Below, piece after piece: positions 9,123 to 16,772 of a DNA stretch of 64,000 nucleotides (within the stretch, counting starts at the first letter, position 1; every line of letters starts with the position of its first letter). Location of the stretch: NCBI GenBank assembly GCA_905234755.1, contig CAJOIT010000003.1:1037140-1101139 (forward strand). Direction: 5' to 3'. Under the pieces are notes generated by a model that saw nothing but the letters and a program-made list of their open reading frames with translations, ran no database searches and had not been told where the DNA came from. Source of the DNA: an uncultured Bacteroidales bacterium (lineage in GTDB: Bacteria > Bacteroidota > Bacteroidia > Bacteroidales > ML635J-15). A program made the translations under genes and the position numbers.

Positions 9123-10076
9123 TTATTCCAGAGTTTCCTCAATCTGGTAATCGTTCCTAATAGTGGAATTCCTTGAAATCATTTCGCCAACGAATCCCGA
9201 AAGGAACATCTGCGTACCAAGAATCATCATCACCAATGCGAGGTAGAAATAAGCTGTATCGGTAACTAGCGGTGCCGGTACATGACGGCACAAGGCGGCA
9301 ATTTTAATTCCACCTACAACGCATATAGCAATAAAACCGATTATGAACATCACACTGCCCCACAATCCGAAAAAGTGCATCGGTCTCTTGCCGAAACGCG
9401 AAAGGAAATAAAGCGAGAACAAATCCAAGTAGCCATGTACAAATCTGTCCAAGCCGAACTTTGATGTTCCGTACTGTCTCTTGCGATGCTCGACAACCTT
9501 CTCGCCTATCTTAGAGAAACCAGCATTCTTTGCCAAATATGGAATATAGCGGTGCATTTCGCCGTAAACCTCGATGTTTTTAACCACCTTGCTACGATAA
9601 GCCTTGAGTCCACAATTCATGTCGTGCAATTTTAGTCCAGTTACACGGCGGGCGGTTGCATTGTATAGTTTTGACGGAATATTCTTTGTAAAGGTATTGT
9701 CGTAGCGTTTTTTCTTCCAGCCAGAAACAAGGTCGTAGCCGTCCTCCTTTATCATCCTGAACAACTCGGGAACCTCATCGGGACTATCCTGCATGTCGGC
9801 ATCCATAGTAATTACGACATCGCCACGACTTGCCTGAAAACCAACCTGCAAAGCTGCAGACTTGCCATAGTTTCTGCGGAAAGAAATGCCCCTAACCTGC
9901 TCATGCTTTTTCTTCAACTCGCAAACTACATTCCACGAATTGTCGGTGCTACCGTCATTTACAAAAAGTATTTCAAACGAAAATGAATGCTCGTTCATCA
10001 CACGCACAATCCATTCGCACAATTCGGGCAAGGATTCCTCCTCGTTATACAGCGGAACTACAACAGAAATATCCAT
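9123..10076 (-). CDS. Family 2 glycosyltransferase, polyprenyl-phosphate sugar transferase type
   Basis: A 317-residue membrane enzyme of the DPM1/GtrB/ArnC type, which loads a sugar from a nucleotide donor onto a polyprenyl phosphate at the cytoplasmic face. The N-terminal GT-A domain (about 1-225) has VVPLYNEEESL, FVNDGSTDNSW, GKSAALQVGF and the metal-binding DAD in VITMDADMQDSPDE. Two transmembrane helices follow at about 232-258 and 270-297, as is usual for this subgroup. Start ATG at 10076 with a -7 box just upstream. It stands alone, converging on the TamB-like gene. The sugar cannot be told from sequence; roles in LPS, O-antigen or glycoprotein synthesis are all possible. Confidence 0.92.
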   Translation of the reverse strand: MDISVVVPLYNEEESLPELCEWIVRVMNEHSFSFEILFVNDGSTDNSWNVVCELKKKHEQVRGISFRRNYGKSAALQVGFQASRGDVVITMDADMQDSPDEVPELFRMIKEDGYDLVSGWKKKRYDNTFTKNIPSKLYNATARRVTGLKLHDMNCGLKAYRSKVVKNIEVYGEMHRYIPYLAKNAGFSKIGEKVVEHRKRQYGTSKFGLDRFVHGYLDLFSLYFLSRFGKRPMHFFGLWGSVMFIIGFIAICVVGGIKIAALCRHVPAPLVTDTAYFYLALVMMILGTQMFLSGFVGEMISRNSTIRNDYQIEETLE

Positions 10077-10093
10077 AGTTACATAATTTGGCG

Positions 10094-10101
10094 CAAAGAT
10101 A
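10094..10101 (-). promoter_or_regulatory. -7 box for the glycosyltransferase gene
   Basis: TATCTTTG on the minus strand matches TAnnTTTG exactly, 17 nt upstream of the ATG. No TTG occurs at the expected -33 spacing. Confidence 0.55.
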
Positions 10102-10365
10102 CAATATTATTTACGATTTACGAAGTACGATTGACGATTGAAAAATTAAAAAATTCAATTATTCAAAGATTTAAAATTGGAATTGGATTTATTGGCAAAA
10201 GACATAAAAGCTGTTAGAATATTAACCAGTTAGACACCCCAAAAACAATGTTCTTAAACACATTTAACACATGTACAACTATGCAAACTCATTATGAATG
10301 TTACTATTATATTTTATCAACACCACACAAAACTTTTCTTTTGAAAAATTTTTTCCAACAGGCTG
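10102..10365. other. Intergenic region with a degenerate ACGATT repeat, no gene seen
   Basis: About 350 bases separate the divergent glycosyltransferase and ptb genes. At about 10111-10140 the motif ACGATTTACGA...ACGATTGACGATT is repeated imperfectly; the same motif recurs at 57663-57692. The rest is AT-rich with no credible reading frame or RNA structure. Confidence 0.6.
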
Positions 10366-10394
10366 TTTGTTTCACAAAAAAAATACTAATTTAG
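10366..10394 (+). promoter_or_regulatory. Possible promoter of ptb-buk
   Basis: TTTG (10366-10369) is followed after 17 nt by TAATTTAG (10387-10394), an imperfect match to TAnnTTTG. It lies 38 nt upstream of the ptb ATG. Confidence 0.35.
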
Positions 10395-10432
10395 TGGCAC
10401 TTTAAAATTAACTGATTAATAAAATTTAACCT

Positions 10433-11341
10433 ATGGATATTAAAAAATTAGATGACGTCCTAACCGTCCTCAAGACAAGGGAAAAGAAGAGATTGGTTGC
10501 TGCATACGCAAACGACGACCACACAATCGAAGCAGTTTACAATGCAATTCAGGAAGGCATAGTTGAAGGCACATTGGTAGGCGACGAAGCTACAATCAAG
10601 GAAGTTTGTGCTCGCCACAACTTCGACGTTAGCAAGTTCCGCATCGTTCAGGAAGCTGACGAAAACAAGGCTGGTGCTGTTGCCGTATCGCTAATCAACA
10701 AGGGCGAAGGCGACATTCTGATGAAGGGTCTCCTCAGCACCGACAAGTACATGCGTGCTATCCTCAACAAGGAAACTGGACTTATGCCAGGTCCAAAGGC
10801 TGTTCTTTCGCATGTGTCGGTATTTGAAATTCCACTGTACCACAAGTTATTGGTTGCCGGCGATGTTGCAATTATCCCCGCTCCAGACCTGAACCAGAAG
10901 ATTGCTATCTGCAACTACCTCATCAAGGTTGCAAAGTCATTGCAAATCGAAACTCCGAAGGTCGCAGTACTCGCTGCTACCGAACAGATGCTTCCGGGCA
11001 TGCAGGCATGTGTTGACGCAGCTATCATTGCTAAGATGTCGGAACGCGGACAGATTAAGGGTGCATTGGTTGACGGTCCTTTGGCTCTCGATGTCGCAAT
11101 CAACAAGGAATGCGCACAGACAAAGAAACTCACTAGCCCTGTTGCCGGTGATGCAGACTGCATCGTATTCCCCAACATCGAATCTGGAAACGTATTCTAC
11201 AAGAGCATAACCAAGTTCGGCAACGGAAACCTCGGTGCGATGGTTATGGGTGCTAAGGTTCCTTGCGTTCTCACATCGCGTGGCGACTCTGCAAAGTCGA
11301 AGATGTACTCAATCGCTCTTGCAGCACTTGCAGCTAAATAA
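10433..11341 (+). CDS. ptb: Phosphate butyryltransferase
   Basis: A 302-residue cytosolic enzyme of the phosphate acetyl/butyryltransferase family. It converts butyryl-CoA and phosphate to butyryl phosphate and CoA, the step before butyrate kinase. Recognisable parts are GLLSTDKYMRAILNKETGL, LSHVSVFEIP, a central DLNQKIAICNYLIKVAK, DGPLALDVAINKE and the C-terminal SRGDSAKSKMYSIALA. Length fits Ptb, which is shorter than Pta. It is followed 23 nt later by buk, and a terminator closes the pair, so this is a two-gene operon. Together they make ATP and butyrate from butyryl-CoA. Acetyl- or branched-chain acyl-CoA could also be substrates, which sequence alone cannot exclude. Codon use is strongly biased (GAA, AAG, AAC), suggesting high expression. 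Confidence 0.92.
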   Translation: MDIKKLDDVLTVLKTREKKRLVAAYANDDHTIEAVYNAIQEGIVEGTLVGDEATIKEVCARHNFDVSKFRIVQEADENKAGAVAVSLINKGEGDILMKGLLSTDKYMRAILNKETGLMPGPKAVLSHVSVFEIPLYHKLLVAGDVAIIPAPDLNQKIAICNYLIKVAKSLQIETPKVAVLAATEQMLPGMQACVDAAIIAKMSERGQIKGALVDGPLALDVAINKECAQTKKLTSPVAGDADCIVFPNIESGNVFYKSITKFGNGNLGAMVMGAKVPCVLTSRGDSAKSKMYSIALAALAAK

Positions 11342-11364
11342 GTAATCATTAACACAAAAGATAT

Positions 11365-12465
11365 ATGGAATTAAAGAAGAATAAAAGCTTAATAATCAAC
11401 CCCGGAGCAACATCGACAAAGGCTTCGATATTTGAAGGCGAAACCGAAATCTTCACCGAAAACATCAAGCACCCGATCGAGGAAATTCAGCAGTACAAAG
11501 AGGTTGCCGACCAGTTCGAATACCGCAAGAATGCTATCCTCGACATGGTTAAGAAGCATGGCGTAAGCACCGACGAGATTGCAATAGTTGTTGGTCGTGG
11601 CGGTCTTACCCGTCCTTGCGAATCGGGAACCTACCGCGTTGACGAACTTATGCTCCAGGAATGCCGCGCTGGTATTCAGGGTAAGCACGCATGCAACCTC
11701 GGCGCTCTCATTTCCGACAGTATCGCAAAGGAAATCGGTCTCGAATGCGCTTACATCGCCGACCCAGGTATAGTTGACGAACGTCCAGAATACGCAAAAA
11801 TTACCGGTCATCCGGAATTCGACCTTGACCCGACACGCGAAGGTGTTATTTGGCACTGCCTCAACCAGAAGATGACGGCAAAGCTATACGCTCGCGAAAT
11901 CGGCAAGACCTACGAAGACCTCAACCTCATCATCGCTCACATGGGCGGTGGCGTTTCGGTTGGTGTTCACCAGCACGGACGTTGCGTTGAAGTAAACCGC
12001 GCACTTTGCGGTCTCGGTCCGTTCTCGCCTACCCGCTCTGGCTCCATCAACGCCAGCAAACTCATCGAAGTTTGCTTCAGTGGCAAGTACGATATGGCAA
12101 AGGTTAAGAAGATGGTAACTGCAGAAGGTGGTTTCGTTGCTTACCTCGGCACAAACGATGCCTACAAGGTTGAAGTTGACGCTCTCAACGGTGATCCGAA
12201 GAGCAAACTTTTGGTTGACGCATTCTGCTATCAGGTTGCATTGGAAATCAGCCGCCTTGCAGCAGTAGTTCGTGGCAAGGTTGACGCTATTATCCTTACA
12301 GGTGGTATTGCATATAGCAAGCCGTGGATGCAGCAGATTACCGACCAGATTAGCTGGATTACTCCTAACGTAAAGATTTACAAGGGCGAAAACGAAATGC
12401 TTGCTCTTGCAATCTGCGGAAACGAAGTTCTCAACGGAACCGGTACCGTAAAGGAATATAAGTAA
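11365..12465 (+). CDS. buk: Butyrate kinase
   Basis: A 366-residue acetokinase-family (ASKHA) enzyme that transfers phosphate from butyryl phosphate to ADP, giving butyrate and ATP. Seen are the N-terminal phosphate-binding INPGATSTKASIF, VVGRGG, CNLGALIS, the AHMGGGVSVGVH nucleotide site, GPFSPTRSG and the C-terminal ILTGGIAYSK with GENEMLALA. Length matches Buk rather than the longer acetate kinases. It is the second gene of the ptb-buk operon, 23 nt after ptb, with a strong terminator 14 nt after its stop. Branched-chain acyl phosphates are possible alternative substrates. Confidence 0.95.
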   Translation: MELKKNKSLIINPGATSTKASIFEGETEIFTENIKHPIEEIQQYKEVADQFEYRKNAILDMVKKHGVSTDEIAIVVGRGGLTRPCESGTYRVDELMLQECRAGIQGKHACNLGALISDSIAKEIGLECAYIADPGIVDERPEYAKITGHPEFDLDPTREGVIWHCLNQKMTAKLYAREIGKTYEDLNLIIAHMGGGVSVGVHQHGRCVEVNRALCGLGPFSPTRSGSINASKLIEVCFSGKYDMAKVKKMVTAEGGFVAYLGTNDAYKVEVDALNGDPKSKLLVDAFCYQVALEISRLAAVVRGKVDAIILTGGIAYSKPWMQQITDQISWITPNVKIYKGENEMLALAICGNEVLNGTGTVKEYK

Positions 12466-12479
12466 TCGGTAACTTACAT

Positions 12480-12514
12480 AAAAAATGGGAATCCGAAACG
12501 GGTTTCCATTTTTT
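12480..12514 (+). terminator. Terminator of the ptb-buk operon
   Basis: A long stem with a 3-nt loop (AATCCG-AAA-CGGGTT at its tip, AAAAAATGG with CCATTTTTT at its base) ends in a run of T. Its 5' arm contains an ATG in frame with the next gene; because this ATG lies in the terminator it is not used as that gene's start. Confidence 0.88.
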
Positions 12515-12532
12515 GTACTTAATATTATATAT

Positions 12533-15487
12533 ATGACGACAAGCGACTATCAGGCAAAGGCTGCAAAAAAATTTGCACAAGAGTGGAAAGATAAAGGCTA
12601 TGAAAAGGGCGAAAGTCAGAAATTCTGGCTTGATTTGCTATGCAATGTTTTCAGTGTACAGAATTTTATCAATTTCATTAGTTTCGAAGACCAAGTAAAA
12701 CTTGACCATACCGCGTTTATTGACGGCTACATTCCAAGTACACATGTAATGATTGAACAGAAGTCAATCGAAAAGGATTTAGGTGCACCAATCAAGCAAT
12801 CGGATGGTAGTTCTTTAACACCATTCCAACAAGCAAAACGCTATGCCGCCGAACTACCCTACTCTCAACGTCCTCGATGGATTGTCACTTGCAACTTCCG
12901 TGAATTCTGGGTATATGATATGGAGCAGCCAAAAGGCGAACCACAAATAATTCTTCTGGAAAACTTAGAAAAGGAATACTATCGCTTGCAATTCCTTGTT
13001 GATGAAGGCAACGAACGCATACGCCGCGAGGAGGAAGTTAGCATGAAAGCCGGCGAACTTGTCGGAAAACTTTACGATGCTCTTTACAAGGAATATCTCA
13101 ATCCTAATGAGGACAGTTTGCGGTCGCTCAACATCTTATGTGTAAGAATTGTCTTTTGCCTATATGCAGAAGATGCTGGACTTTTCGAAACAAGAACAAG
13201 TTTTGAGGATTACATAAAGTCGTTCAATCTTCCAAATTTACGCAAAGCAATCATAGACTTATTCAAAGGTCTGGACACAAAGTTGGAAAACCGCGATAAG
13301 TACGACACAGCACTAAAGCCATTCCCATACGTAAACGGCGGACTATTCAGAGACGAACAGATTGAAATACCGAATTTCACGCAGGAGATTGTTGATGTCA
13401 TTGTAAACCATTGTGCTACTTTCGACTGGAGCGAAATCAGCCCTACCATTTTCGGTTCTGTATTCGAAAGTACACTCAATCCTGACACACGCAGAAAAGG
13501 CGGAATGCACTACACAAGCATAGCCAACATACACAAGCTTATCGATCCGCTATTTATGGACGACCTTGATGCGGAATTTGATGCAATATGCAAAACAACA
13601 GCCGCAAAGGCTCGTAACGACAAACTTTTTGCGTTCCAGAAAAAACTTGGCAGTCTTAAATTCCTTGACCCAGCATGTGGTAGCGGAAATTTTCTTACCG
13701 AAACTTACATCTCACTCCGTCGCCTCGAAAACAAAATCATTTCAATTCTTAACAAAGGCGAAAAAGTTTTAGGTTTTAATGACGAGTTTATTAAGGTTAG
13801 TATCAGTCAGTTCTATGGAATAGAGATAAACGATTTCGCAGTCACGGTGGCCATGACAGCCCTATGGATTGCAGAATGCCAGATGATGGAGGAAACGGAA
13901 AAAATCCTTGGTATGAACTTGGATTTCCTGCCGTTGAAGAATCATGCCAACATAGTGGAAGGCAACGCACTGAAACTTGACTGGTCAACTCTTGACAAGG
14001 AAGAGCAAACAGGCTTCCTATATGCCGACAAACTCAATATCTACAAGCTTGACGATGGCAATGATCTTAAAGGCATGGTTGCCCACGAGCCTATTCCAGA
14101 ATACGGCATACACTACAAGGAATTGAATGTTGTCGCCAAAGAAATCGAAGAAAAGGAACTTTCTAAAAAACAAACTTCGCAGGTGGTTTACGACTACATA
14201 ATGGGAAATCCGCCATTTGTGGGATACTCTCTCCAAAGCAAAGAGCAAAAGGATGATACACTTAACACTTATGTTGACTATTGTGGGAAACCATACAAAA
14301 CAGCAGGAAAAATTGACTATGTTGCCAACTGGTATTTCAAAGCGGCACAACTCATCCAAGACAAACACACCAAATGTGCATTTGTTTCAACCAACAGCAT
14401 AACACAAGGAGAGCAAGTTGCAGCAGTATGGAAGCCGTTGTTCGAAAGATTCGGAATCCATATAGACTTCGCATACCGGACATTTAGATGGGATAGCGAA
14501 TCTGAATCAAAAGCACATGTACATTGCGTTATTGTCAGTTTTTCTTCTACTAATTCAGAAAATGATAATAAGTGCATATTCACCAACGACTCACAAATAA
14601 TTAAAGTATCAAACATTAATCCATATCTTATTGAAGCGGATAATGTTTGGATAGAAAGTAGGAATAAACCAATATGTTCTGTCCCTCAAATGTCCAGTGG
14701 AGGAAAACCTGTAGAAGGAGGAAACCTTATTTTCACAGAAGAAGAAAAAGAAGTATTTTTAAGAAACGAGCCAGAAGCAGAACGCTTTTTCCGTCCATTT
14801 ATTAGTTCTGACGACTTTATCAACGGACACAAAAGATGGTGTTTATGGCTTCTTGGTGTTTCTCCTGGTATTTTGCGTTCAATGCCCAAAGTTGCAGAGC
14901 GTGTTGAAGCTGTAAGGAAATTCCGTTTAGACAGCGTTAAGGCTGCCACTAGAGAATATGCAAATTACCCAGCTCAATTCATGGAGATAAAACAACCTGA
15001 AACAGAATACTTGTTGATTCCTCGCGTTTCTTCAGAAAGAAGGGAATATGTTCCTATAGGATTTGTCAAACCAATTGTTATAGCAAGTGACGCCACCTCT
15101 TTCGTACCTAACGCAAACATATATCACTTTGGCATACTTACCAGTTTTGTCCATAATTTATGGATGAGAGTTGTTTGTGGTCGTTTAAAAAGCGACTTAC
15201 GCTATTCTGTAAACATAGTTTACAACAACTTTCCATGGCCGACACCTACAGATGCACAAATGGCAAAAATCGAGCAATCCGCAAAAGCCATTTTAGAAGC
15301 AAGAGAAAAATATCCCGATAGCACTTTGGGTGATTTATACGACAAAACATTTATGCCAAAAGAATTGCGTCATGCTCACAAAATTAATGACCTAGCTGTA
15401 ATGCAAGCATACGGATTTTCATCAAAAATGACTGATAGCGAGATTGTAGCAGAACTATTTAAGATGTATCAGAAACTTACAAAATAA
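12533..15487 (+). CDS. MmeI-like type IIL restriction-modification enzyme (endonuclease and methyltransferase in one chain)
   Basis: A 984-residue single-chain restriction-modification protein. In the MmeI family one polypeptide both methylates adenine and cuts at a distance. The start at 12533 (MTTSDYQAKA) is chosen over 12485, which lies in the upstream terminator. The N-terminal nuclease shows the D-(x10)-ExK pattern at Asp64, Glu75 and Lys77 (DGYIPS...IEQK). A helical linker follows to about 330. The gamma-class adenine methyltransferase has DPACGSGNF (379-387) and NPPF (559-562). The target-recognition domain spans about 620-860, and the C-terminal part carries KSDLRYS and NNFPWP. All catalytic motifs look intact, so it is probably active. 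The recognition-domain DNA (about 14500-15230) is visibly more AT-rich than the N-terminal half, which fits exchange of specificity. No partner gene is needed and none is adjacent. Confidence 0.9.
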   Translation: MTTSDYQAKAAKKFAQEWKDKGYEKGESQKFWLDLLCNVFSVQNFINFISFEDQVKLDHTAFIDGYIPSTHVMIEQKSIEKDLGAPIKQSDGSSLTPFQQAKRYAAELPYSQRPRWIVTCNFREFWVYDMEQPKGEPQIILLENLEKEYYRLQFLVDEGNERIRREEEVSMKAGELVGKLYDALYKEYLNPNEDSLRSLNILCVRIVFCLYAEDAGLFETRTSFEDYIKSFNLPNLRKAIIDLFKGLDTKLENRDKYDTALKPFPYVNGGLFRDEQIEIPNFTQEIVDVIVNHCATFDWSEISPTIFGSVFESTLNPDTRRKGGMHYTSIANIHKLIDPLFMDDLDAEFDAICKTTAAKARNDKLFAFQKKLGSLKFLDPACGSGNFLTETYISLRRLENKIISILNKGEKVLGFNDEFIKVSISQFYGIEINDFAVTVAMTALWIAECQMMEETEKILGMNLDFLPLKNHANIVEGNALKLDWSTLDKEEQTGFLYADKLNIYKLDDGNDLKGMVAHEPIPEYGIHYKELNVVAKEIEEKELSKKQTSQVVYDYIMGNPPFVGYSLQSKEQKDDTLNTYVDYCGKPYKTAGKIDYVANWYFKAAQLIQDKHTKCAFVSTNSITQGEQVAAVWKPLFERFGIHIDFAYRTFRWDSESESKAHVHCVIVSFSSTNSENDNKCIFTNDSQIIKVSNINPYLIEADNVWIESRNKPICSVPQMSSGGKPVEGGNLIFTEEEKEVFLRNEPEAERFFRPFISSDDFINGHKRWCLWLLGVSPGILRSMPKVAERVEAVRKFRLDSVKAATREYANYPAQFMEIKQPETEYLLIPRVSSERREYVPIGFVKPIVIASDATSFVPNANIYHFGILTSFVHNLWMRVVCGRLKSDLRYSVNIVYNNFPWPTPTDAQMAKIEQSAKAILEAREKYPDSTLGDLYDKTFMPKELRHAHKINDLAVMQAYGFSSKMTDSEIVAELFKMYQKLTK

Positions 15488-15564
15488 CAACACACAATTG
15501 AATATAAAAACGAAACCGTTACAAATTGTAACACTTTAACGACAACAATTAAAAACATACCACA

Positions 15565-16125
15565 ATGAAGATATACACAAAGACAGGCGACAAAGGCACC
15601 ACATCATTGGTCGGTGGAACACGCATCGACAAGGACGACATAAGAATTGAATCGTACGGAACAATCGACGAACTGAATTCTAATATAGGTATGATTCGCA
15701 ACTTCGGACTCGAAAAAGCCGACGATGATACCATAAATATAATACAGAACAAACTTTTCAGCATCGGTTCCTTCCTTGCAACTCCCGACGAAGCCGCATA
15801 CGAACAAATTGCGACTAAAATCAACAAGATTTCCGAAAAAGATATTAACAATATCGAAAACGAGATTGACAGAATCAGCGAAAATCTTCCACCGCAGAAA
15901 GGCTTTGTCCTGCCTACAGGTTGCGAGGTTACAAGCTGGTGCAACATTTCACGGACAATATGCCGCCGTGCCGAACGCCGCATAGTCAGCCTAAGTAAAA
16001 TTGGATTTGTAGATAAGAATATAATGCTATATATCAATAGATTATCCGACTATCTATTCGTCCTTGGGCGGAAATACATGGCTGTTAATAAAAAGGATGA
16101 TTTTTTCTGGGATGTAAACTGCTAA
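15565..16125 (+). CDS. PduO-type cob(I)alamin adenosyltransferase
   Basis: A 186-residue cytosolic enzyme that transfers the adenosyl group of ATP to cob(I)alamin, making coenzyme B12. The ATP-binding N-terminus is typical (KIYTKTGDKGTTSLVGG), followed by SYGTIDELNSNIG. The C-terminal helix signature is present as CNISRTICRRAERR and INRLSDYLFVLGRK. These residues match the MMAB/PduO/EutT-like group, not CobA. The enzyme would serve B12-dependent mutases such as methylmalonyl-CoA mutase elsewhere in the genome (inference). The next gene (DUF2795) starts 63 nt after its stop and is likely cotranscribed, ending at the hairpin at 16457. Confidence 0.95.
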   Translation: MKIYTKTGDKGTTSLVGGTRIDKDDIRIESYGTIDELNSNIGMIRNFGLEKADDDTINIIQNKLFSIGSFLATPDEAAYEQIATKINKISEKDINNIENEIDRISENLPPQKGFVLPTGCEVTSWCNISRTICRRAERRIVSLSKIGFVDKNIMLYINRLSDYLFVLGRKYMAVNKKDDFFWDVNC

Positions 16126-16188
16126 TTGCAAAAAATTTCATTATTTCGCACTCCCAAAAATAAAGGAAACAAAAAAAATATTACGAAT

Positions 16189-16410
16189 ATGTATTGGACA
16201 TTGGAATTAGCATCAAAACTTGAAGACGCACCGTGGCCTGCAACAAAGGACGAACTCATTGACTACGCAATCCGTTCGGGTGCAAATCTGGAAGTTATTG
16301 AAAACCTTCAGGAAATTGAGGACGACGAAGAAATTTTTGAAAGCATAGAGGACATTTGGCCCGACTATCCTTCAAAGGACGATTTCTTCTTCAACGAAGA
16401 CGAATACTAA
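16189..16410 (+). CDS. Small acidic DUF2795 protein
   Basis: A 73-residue acidic protein, recognised as DUF2795 by MYWTLELASKLEDAPWPATKDELIDYA, split here as MYWTLELASKLED and APWPATKDELIDYA, and by ENLQEIEDDEE and IEDIWPDYPS. It ends in FFFNEDEY. The ATG at 16189 is preferred over an upstream TTG directly abutting the preceding stop, because the family begins at MYWT. It has no membrane segment. It is a conserved Bacteroidota protein of unknown function; the Pfam family is named only from a loose similarity to other bacterial small proteins. It follows the adenosyltransferase gene and precedes a terminator. Confidence 0.85.
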   Translation: MYWTLELASKLEDAPWPATKDELIDYAIRSGANLEVIENLQEIEDDEEIFESIEDIWPDYPSKDDFFFNEDEY

Positions 16411-16456
16411 AAGAAAAGTAGCAAAAATTTTTGATTATCCAATTGATAATCAATAG

Positions 16457-16488
16457 AAACGAACAAGAAAATAATCTTGTTCGTTTTT
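16457..16488 (+). terminator. Terminator after the DUF2795 gene
   Basis: A 12-bp stem (16457-16468 with 16475-16486) encloses a 6-nt loop and ends in a T run, 46 nt after the DUF2795 stop. Confidence 0.88.
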
Positions 16489-16742
16489 ATTTTGCTCCTA
16501 TTTAAAGCAAAATACGCTTGCTCATTTTCAATGAATTACAAAATGAAGATTTAATTTGCTTGTCTATTTTCAAAATGGAAAAATGAATATTCTAGAGACT
16601 AAAATAGTATTCTTATCAATCAAGCAATGCTCACATTTTTTTGTTATAAATACAAAACAGCCAATATCAACTCATAGTTAGTCCTAGCATTTTAGTGCAA
16701 AAAATAAATCATTTTTTCTCATGGAAAGAGAAATATTTTTCT
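16489..16742. other. AT-rich intergenic region, nothing recognised
   Basis: About 250 bases upstream of the T9SS type B gene contain no credible reading frame, RNA structure or clear repeat. The only signal in the area is the -7 box at its right end. Confidence 0.6.
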
Positions 16743-16750
16743 TAACTTTG
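16743..16750 (+). promoter_or_regulatory. -7 box for the T9SS type B protein gene
   Basis: TAACTTTG matches TAnnTTTG exactly and lies 22 nt upstream of the ATG at 16773. No good TTG lies at the -33 distance. Confidence 0.6.
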
Positions 16751-16772
16751 AGCGATTTTTTGTTTTGTCTGT

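Noticed and set aside
12485..12532. Longer N-terminus of the MmeI-like protein
   Set aside because: The extra codons lie inside the ptb-buk terminator hairpin and read as its stem (GNGFPF-like); the family starts at the ATG at 12533.
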